Part shown: one piece after another, positions 6,431 to 10,972 of the stretch
Numbering within the stretch: position 1 is the stretch's first letter
How the letters are laid out: every line of letters begins with the position of its first letter
From: DATAPE01 sp036265345
GTDB taxonomy: Bacteria > Actinomycetota > CADDZG01 > WHSQ01
Assembly: GCA_036265345.1 (NCBI GenBank)
Contig: DATAPE010000249.1
Span: 1 to 10,972 of the forward strand
Direction: 5' to 3'
Length of the DNA stretch: 10,972 nt
Program-made: the position numbers and the translations under genes
The notes under the pieces: generated by a model
What the model was told of the DNA's origin: nothing
Databases searched by the model: none
What the model saw: the letters and a program-made list of their open reading frames with translations, nothing else

Positions 6431-7603
6431 GTGGACGATCAACCTCTCGAGCCGGGTACGAGTGACGCGCCTGACAAGCACTCCTTCGCTGCTCTCCTCC
6501 GCTATTTCCTTCACCTCGGAACCTTCGGGTTCGGCGGACCGATAGCGACGGTTGGCTACATGCAGCGCGATCTTGTCGAGCGGCGCGAGTGGCTGGATCG
6601 TGAGGAGTTCCTGAATGGCGTCGCGCTGGGCCAGACGATGCCCGGCCCCCTCGCGGCTCAAGTGGCGATGTGGGTGGGGTACCTGCGCAGAGGAGCGCTC
6701 GGAGCGTTTGCGGTAGCGCTGGCCTTCATCATTCCCTCGTTCATCGCAGTTCTTGCGGTGGCGTTCTTCTATGTCAAGTTCAACGGCCTCGAGTGGGTGC
6801 AGGGGCTCTTCTACGGGATCGCGCCGGGTGTCATGGCGATCATCGCTATCGCTGCGGTCAAGCTCGGTCGCTTGACCAACGGGCACGACGCGCGCCTGTG
6901 GGCGATATCCCTCGTGATAGGGCTGGTCACGGCGATCACGGGCACCGAGGTTGCCGTCCTCTTCATCGCAGCCGGTCTGTTGATGATCGCCGTGGAGGCC
7001 CCGCCGCGATCCGGCCGCGGCCGCGGCTCGGTGGCCGTCGCGTTGCCCCCGCTGGCGCGCAGCCTGTTGCTCGGCACCGCGACCACCGGCACGTTGGTGG
7101 CCCTTGGCTTGTTCTTTCTCAAGTCGGGCGCGTTCATCTTCGGCAGCGGGCTTGCGATCGTGCCCTTCCTGCGCGAGGGCGTCGTGAATCAGCATCACTG
7201 GTTGAACGACCGCCAGTTCCTGGATGCGGTGGCGATGGGATTGATCACCCCCGGGCCGGTTGTCATCACCGCAACATTCATCGGTTATCTCGTGGGAGGG
7301 TTCGCCGGAGCCATCGTGGCTACGGTCGCGATCTTCACGCCCATCTACCTCGGCGTGGTGCTTCCGGCAGGGTGGTTCCTGCGCCACAAGCAGAATCCTC
7401 AACTCCGCGCCTTCGTCAAAGGTGCAACGGCCGCAGCTGCAGGTGCGATCGCCGGAGCCACCATCGTTCTCGTCCGCGGTGCGGTCGTCGATCTCCCGAC
7501 GACTGCCATCGCTCTCATTGCGCTCGCAGCGCTGTGGCGCTTCAAGGTCCCCGAGCCGATCATCGTCGTGCTTGCAGGAGTGGCGGGCCTCCTCCTGCGC
7601 TGA
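6431..7603 (+). CDS. chrA: Chromate ion transporter family protein (ChrA, two-domain CHR)
   Basis: Inner-membrane transporter of the CHR family, 390 residues, the usual length of the two-domain form. The two halves are homologous. F-G-G-P-I-A (34-39), the Y-M-Q-R-D-L-V stretch and G-Q-T-M-P-G-P (67-73) in the first half match F-G-S-G-L-A (237-242), F-L-R-E-G-V-V and G-L-I-T-P-G-P (270-276) in the second. A basic, glycine-rich loop (192-199) separates them. About ten to twelve hydrophobic helices are visible. Family members expel chromate, which enters cells through sulfate uptake, and so confer resistance. Some homologues have no proven chromate role, so the substrate is inferred. There is no chrB or other metal-resistance gene nearby. 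GTG start chosen because it is the only plausible in-frame start before the first motif. It is divergent from ilvD and ends 7 bases from the cyclase-ATPase gene. Confidence 0.92.
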   Translation: MDDQPLEPGTSDAPDKHSFAALLRYFLHLGTFGFGGPIATVGYMQRDLVERREWLDREEFLNGVALGQTMPGPLAAQVAMWVGYLRRGALGAFAVALAFIIPSFIAVLAVAFFYVKFNGLEWVQGLFYGIAPGVMAIIAIAAVKLGRLTNGHDARLWAISLVIGLVTAITGTEVAVLFIAAGLLMIAVEAPPRSGRGRGSVAVALPPLARSLLLGTATTGTLVALGLFFLKSGAFIFGSGLAIVPFLREGVVNQHHWLNDRQFLDAVAMGLITPGPVVITATFIGYLVGGFAGAIVATVAIFTPIYLGVVLPAGWFLRHKQNPQLRAFVKGATAAAAGAIAGATIVLVRGAVVDLPTTAIALIALAALWRFKVPEPIIVVLAGVAGLLLR

Positions 7604-7610
7604 CCGCCGG

Positions 7611-10172
7611 CTATCCGTCCGGCACTGGTCCTCCGTCGAGCTCAATCATCGGCGTGGGCGCCCCGGACGGATCGAACTCTCTGAGTGCCTGATCAACCGT
7701 GCGTTCCAGTGGCTCCTGACGCCCTTGGCGCCACCGTTCGGTGAGCGTGGCCGGGTCGAGGCTGCTTTGCAAGGCGGCGAGCGCCGCCTCATGCAGCCGA
7801 AGTTCGACACCATCAAGAGGGACCCCCAGCTCGTGGCGCACTTCCTCCGCGGCTCCCAGTAGCCGCGCCGCCCACCCAGCCCGCTCTCTCGAGGTGACGA
7901 CACCCAAGAGTTCGAGCCCCCAGGCAAGGTCATCCTTGTCTCGAACGCTCCACGAGATGCGGATGCTTTTGCGCAAGAGATCTACTGCGTCACGGCCGCG
8001 ACCTTCGTTGAATGCCACCGAGCCCAGCGCCGCCAGTGAACGCGCAATCCCGTAGGCATCTGTCGCGAATAGTTCTAGAGCGTCATCGAGTTGATGTCGC
8101 GCCTCGGCGTAGTTTCCGGCAGTCAGCGCCGCGTAACCGAGGTTGAAGGAAGCCATGGCCGCGACTTGAGTGTCTCCGCTCGTAAGGCTGATCGTCTGGG
8201 CCTCCAGCAGATAGGCGAGAGCGCCTTCGTTATCGCCCCGCGCGACTGCCTCCCGCCCCAGCGAAAGTAACGCGCTTCCCTCCGAACCGCCGTCGCCGAT
8301 CTGTTGCGAGAGACGACGGCATTCCTCCGCCCACAACTTGGAACTCGTCCAATCGGCATACAAGGACGCCATCACTGCAGCGCCGGCGAGGGCTTTAGCG
8401 CGGATCGACGTCGGCTCCGGATTTAACGTCAGAGCGAGAGGCATCCACCGCTGCGCCTCGGCAAGCAGGCCGTGCCTGAACCAGAACTGCCAGAGAGCAC
8501 AGACCAAGCGAAGGCCAAGCTGTGGCTCGTCCGAGGCAAGCGACCAGGCGAGGGCAGTTTGGAGGTTGGGATACTCGCGATCCAGCAGTTGCAGCGCTTC
8601 GTCCGCACCTTCTCTGAAGAGCTGCGCCCCGAGTTGTTCCGCGATCGCAAGGAAGTACTCGGTATGACGGCGGTGCCATCGCGGTGCCTCGGCGTATGTC
8701 TCCAACTGGTCGACGGCGTATTCACGGACCGTCTCCAGCATGACGAAGCGGTCGCTCTCGGCCCGGACAAGGCTGTGGTCTACGAGCGAAGCGAGGGTGT
8801 CGAGGTCGGCATCACAGCCTTCCTCCGCCGCTTCGAGAGAACATCCTGCGGAGAAGAGTGCAAGTTTTGCAAACAGCTCCTGCTGGTCTCGATCGAGGAG
8901 TTCGTGACTCCAGTCGATGGTTGCCCGCAGGGTTTGCTGACGGCTCGGTAGATCCGATGGTCCCCGTGTCAGCAGAGATAGACGGTCGTCGAGCCTCTTC
9001 AGCAATGCTTTCAGGCTCAGCAGCTTGACGCGGGCTGCTGCAAGCTCGATAGCAAGTGGCAGGCAGTCGAGACGTAAACAGATCTCCTCGATCGTTGCTC
9101 GCTCGCCCTCCGGCGCAAAGTCAGGTTTGACCACCTGCGCTCTGTCGGTGAACAGCAAAACTGCGTCCTCGGACCTTAACGGCGCCACCTCGTGCTCGCG
9201 CTCGCCGCTCAGGCGCAGAGGTACTCGACTCGTCACCAAAACCTGCAGCTGGGGGGAATGGTCGAGCAAGTCGGACACGATGCGAGCCCCTGCGGCCAGG
9301 TGCTCGAAATTGTCCATGACCAGCAGTAGACGTTTGGTTCCCACATATGCCTGGAGCGTCGTTATCAAAGGGGTGCCGCTGCGTTCCCTCACGCCCAATG
9401 CCTGCGCGATCTCGGCGGGTACCCGCTCAGGCGCCTCGACTGCCGCCAATTCGACGAGGTAGACGCCATTGGGGAAGTGATCAGCCACGTGAGTTGCGAC
9501 ATCTATGGCAAGGCGAGTCTTGCCGACACCGCCGGGTCCGGTGAGGGTTAGAAGCCTGGCTCCGTCCACCGTGATGAGGTCGATCAAAGTCGCAGCTTCC
9601 TCGCCACGTCCCCACAGCCGCCCTGCAGGCACCGGAAGATTCGTGGCGCGGACCGAGTTGAGCGGAGGGAACTCCTCGACGCCGGCTTGGAACAGCCACT
9701 CTGGAGCATCGAGATCCTTGAGCCGATGCTCCCCGAGGTCGCGGAACTCTCCCTGGGCGAGAGAGCGGGTCGCACTCGAGACGATCACCTGGCCTCCGTG
9801 GGCCGCGGCTGCGATCCGAGCCCCGCGGTGAACGTCTAGCCCCACGTAGCCTTCTCCGCTTATCTCGGGGGTCCCCGTGTGAACCCCCATCCGCACCTGG
9901 ATCTTGCCGCCGCGGAGTGCCTCTTGTGCCTCGATGGCGCCGGCGATCGCGTCGTCGGCTCTTTGGAAGACAACGAAGAAAGCGTCGCCCTGGGTATCGA
10001 CTTCGATGCCTCCATGCCGGTCGAAGGCCCGGCGCAGGATGCGGCGGTGTTCTGCCAACGTCTCGGCGTAGCCTTCCCCGAGCTCCTGCAGCGCCCGGGT
10101 GGAGCCCTCGATGTCGGTGAACAGAAGCGTGACGGTGCCGGAGGGGAGCCTGCGCATGCTGGGTCGAATCAT
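7611..10172 (-). CDS. Cyclase-like domain / AfsR-type ATPase / TPR regulator, 853 aa
   Basis: Large cytoplasmic multidomain protein. Residues about 12-165 are a class III nucleotide cyclase homology domain. It has F-T-D-I-E-G-S-T with metal Asp20 and G-D-A-F-F with metal Asp63, and transition-state Arg119 is present. The substrate-specifying Lys is Asp59 and the transition-state Asn is His115, so canonical cAMP synthesis is doubtful. A STAND/NB-ARC-like ATPase follows: Walker A G-P-G-G-V-G-K-T (212-219), Walker B L-L-L-V-M-D-N-F-E-H-L (282-292), V-T-S-R sensor (313-316) and C-L-P-L-A-I-E-L (370-377). Next come a winged-helix-like segment and TPR-like helical repeats (about 590-760). Many relatives end in a LuxR-type DNA-binding domain; none is present here, so output is probably through protein contacts. 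The ATG is bounded by an in-frame TGA just upstream, and GGGGTGA gives a plausible ribosome binding site. Ligand and targets are unknown. Confidence 0.9.
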   Translation of the reverse strand: MIRPSMRRLPSGTVTLLFTDIEGSTRALQELGEGYAETLAEHRRILRRAFDRHGGIEVDTQGDAFFVVFQRADDAIAGAIEAQEALRGGKIQVRMGVHTGTPEISGEGYVGLDVHRGARIAAAAHGGQVIVSSATRSLAQGEFRDLGEHRLKDLDAPEWLFQAGVEEFPPLNSVRATNLPVPAGRLWGRGEEAATLIDLITVDGARLLTLTGPGGVGKTRLAIDVATHVADHFPNGVYLVELAAVEAPERVPAEIAQALGVRERSGTPLITTLQAYVGTKRLLLVMDNFEHLAAGARIVSDLLDHSPQLQVLVTSRVPLRLSGEREHEVAPLRSEDAVLLFTDRAQVVKPDFAPEGERATIEEICLRLDCLPLAIELAAARVKLLSLKALLKRLDDRLSLLTRGPSDLPSRQQTLRATIDWSHELLDRDQQELFAKLALFSAGCSLEAAEEGCDADLDTLASLVDHSLVRAESDRFVMLETVREYAVDQLETYAEAPRWHRRHTEYFLAIAEQLGAQLFREGADEALQLLDREYPNLQTALAWSLASDEPQLGLRLVCALWQFWFRHGLLAEAQRWMPLALTLNPEPTSIRAKALAGAAVMASLYADWTSSKLWAEECRRLSQQIGDGGSEGSALLSLGREAVARGDNEGALAYLLEAQTISLTSGDTQVAAMASFNLGYAALTAGNYAEARHQLDDALELFATDAYGIARSLAALGSVAFNEGRGRDAVDLLRKSIRISWSVRDKDDLAWGLELLGVVTSRERAGWAARLLGAAEEVRHELGVPLDGVELRLHEAALAALQSSLDPATLTERWRQGRQEPLERTVDQALREFDPSGAPTPMIELDGGPVPDG

Positions 10173-10281
10173 GCGTCACCCCGGCAGGGAGCGCCACACG
10201 ACACCATCTGTCAGCTGCGCCGATAACAGGCTCGGATAACCTGGGGTCTCGAAGCCCAAAGCTACTTGGAGGTCTCCCACG
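10173..10281. promoter_or_regulatory. Divergent control region between cyclase-ATPase and aldehyde dehydrogenase genes
   Basis: At 109 bases this is the longest non-coding stretch in the window. It holds a direct repeat of GATAAC (10222-10227 and 10235-10240, period 13). TAACCT (10237-10242), inside the second copy, fits T-A-N3-T and could be the -10 box of the dehydrogenase gene, giving a leader of about 30 bases. CTGTCA (10208-10213) is too far from it (23 bases) to be a good -35. No promoter was identified for the minus strand. Confidence 0.3.
10268..10272 (+). promoter_or_regulatory. Ribosome binding site of the aldehyde dehydrogenase gene
   Basis: GGAGG with 9 bases to the ATG at 10282 is the strongest Shine-Dalgarno sequence in the window. 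It fixes this start. Confidence 0.75.
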
Positions 10282-10972
10282 ATGGCGCAGATCGAGCTTC
10301 TCGATGAAGTGACGAAGTTCCTCGACTCGTCGCCCAAGATGATCATCGGCGGCAAGCCCGTCGAAGCCGCCGATTCGCGCACCTTCGAAAGCTTCGATCC
10401 TTCGACCGGTCAGGCGTTCGTGGAAGTGCCCAGAGGGGGAGCGAAGGATATCGATGCCGCCGTGGCGGCGGCCCGGGCGAGCTTCGACGATGGTCGCTGG
10501 AGGAGCCTGCGACCGGGCAAGCGATCCGAGATCCTCTCGACGCTGGCCGGCCTGATCAAGAAGAACAGCGCCGAGCTCACCCAGATTGAGGCGCTCGATG
10601 GGGGGAAGCCCCTCAAGCTCGCGTCAGGTGAGGTGTGGTCGGCGGCCGAGGTCTTCCGCTACTACTCGGGATGGCCCACCAAGTTCTTCGGCGAGACCAA
10701 CCCCAGCGCCGACGATCTTTTCGTCTACTCGATCAGGGAACCGATGGGCGTGTGCGGGGGGATCATCCCGTGGAACTACCCCCTCGTGATGGCGTGTTGG
10801 AAGCTCGCGCCGGCCCTCGCCTTCGGCAACAGCGCGGTGTTGAAGCCCGCGGAGCAGACCCCTCTGACTGCGTTGCGTTTGGGGCAGCTGTGTCTCGAAG
10901 CGGGCATCCCGGAAGGGGTCGTAAACGTGGTCACCGGCTACGGCGAAGAGGCCGGCCACGCGCTTGCTGCGC
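10282..10972 (+). CDS. Aldehyde dehydrogenase (NAD(P)-dependent), 3'-truncated by window edge
   Basis: Oxidises an aldehyde to its acid with NAD(P). The frame opens at ATG 10282 behind a strong GGAGG and stays open to the right edge; 230 residues are present of a family of about 480-500. The visible part is the N-terminal coenzyme-binding half: I-I-G-G-K-P-V (21-27), F-D-P-S-T-G (38-43), P-W-N-Y-P (163-167) with the oxyanion-hole Asn165, K-P-A-E-Q-T-P (188-194) with the NAD-contacting Lys188 and Glu191, and the start of the G-x-x-x-x-G loop (T-G-Y-G-E-E-A-G, 218-225). The catalytic Glu and Cys lie beyond the edge. The sequence resembles class 1/2 enzymes such as betaine-aldehyde or aminoaldehyde dehydrogenases, but the substrate cannot be assigned. 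It is divergent from the cyclase-ATPase gene. Confidence 0.94.
   Translation, partial: MAQIELLDEVTKFLDSSPKMIIGGKPVEAADSRTFESFDPSTGQAFVEVPRGGAKDIDAAVAAARASFDDGRWRSLRPGKRSEILSTLAGLIKKNSAELTQIEALDGGKPLKLASGEVWSAAEVFRYYSGWPTKFFGETNPSADDLFVYSIREPMGVCGGIIPWNYPLVMACWKLAPALAFGNSAVLKPAEQTPLTALRLGQLCLEAGIPEGVVNVVTGYGEEAGHALAA

Noticed and set aside
7606..7623. GCCGG/CCGGC inverted repeat at the chrA / cyclase-ATPase convergent junction as a terminator
   Set aside because: Only 5 bp with an 8-base loop, no T-run, and mostly inside the coding end of the neighbour. Such repeats are common by chance in GC-rich DNA.
6332..7645. 437-residue open frame on the minus strand opposite chrA, linking ilvD and the cyclase-ATPase gene
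   Set aside because: Composition is almost wholly charged (Arg, Glu, Asp, His), as expected from the reverse complement of a membrane protein gene. It would overlap both neighbours.
1..10972. A mobile island, phage or defence system
   Set aside because: No transposase, integrase, phage, toxin-antitoxin, restriction or CRISPR gene, no tRNA edge and no long repeats were seen. Composition looks even and the genes are typical chromosomal families. The ATPase-TPR regulator resembles STAND proteins, but its cyclase domain and family tail point to a housekeeping regulator.

Overview
The window is ordinary GC-rich bacterial chromosome, most likely from an actinobacterium (Actinomycetota), perhaps an uncultured deep-branching lineage. 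The evidence is gene content: a GAF-ANTAR RNA-binding regulator, a cyclase-ATPase-TPR giant regulator, frequent GTG starts, and T-A-N3-T boxes placed as if for leaderless mRNAs. No tRNA, rRNA, CRISPR array, insertion sequence, prophage gene or integration scar was seen. I did not find a coherent new multi-gene system.

Layout from left to right: the 3' part of a DHA2-type MFS efflux pump (+, cut by the left edge); a GAF-ANTAR antiterminator (-); the DNA repair glycosylase MutM/Fpg (+); a small membrane-anchored LysM protein (-); an ABC1/UbiB-family atypical kinase (+); dihydroxy-acid dehydratase IlvD (-); a two-domain chromate transporter ChrA (+); an 853-residue cyclase-like/AAA-type ATPase/TPR regulator (-); and the 5' part of an NAD(P)-dependent aldehyde dehydrogenase (+, cut by the right edge). 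Coding density is very high. The largest gap is 109 bases and no stretch over 300 bases lacks a gene.

Every one of the nine genes lies on the strand opposite to its neighbour, so there is no operon here. The region is a chain of convergent pairs (gaps 6, 65, 25 and 7 bases) and divergent pairs (gaps 59, 46, 91 and 109 bases). All regulation must therefore sit in four short divergent spacers. In three of these spacers, four genes (mutM, the ABC1 kinase, ilvD and chrA) have a T-A-G-N-N-T box ending 6 to 9 bases before the start codon and no well-placed ribosome binding site. This is the arrangement expected for leaderless transcripts. The box before the ABC1 kinase is symmetric (TAGAGTA) and may also serve the divergent LysM gene.

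The genes do not form a pathway. They cover drug or metal export (MFS, ChrA), repair of oxidised bases (MutM), branched-chain amino acid synthesis (IlvD), aldehyde oxidation, and signalling (GAF-ANTAR, cyclase-ATPase). The points most worth a second look are the leaderless and bidirectional promoter architecture, the strict strand alternation, and the apparently non-canonical catalytic residues in the cyclase domain of the large regulator.
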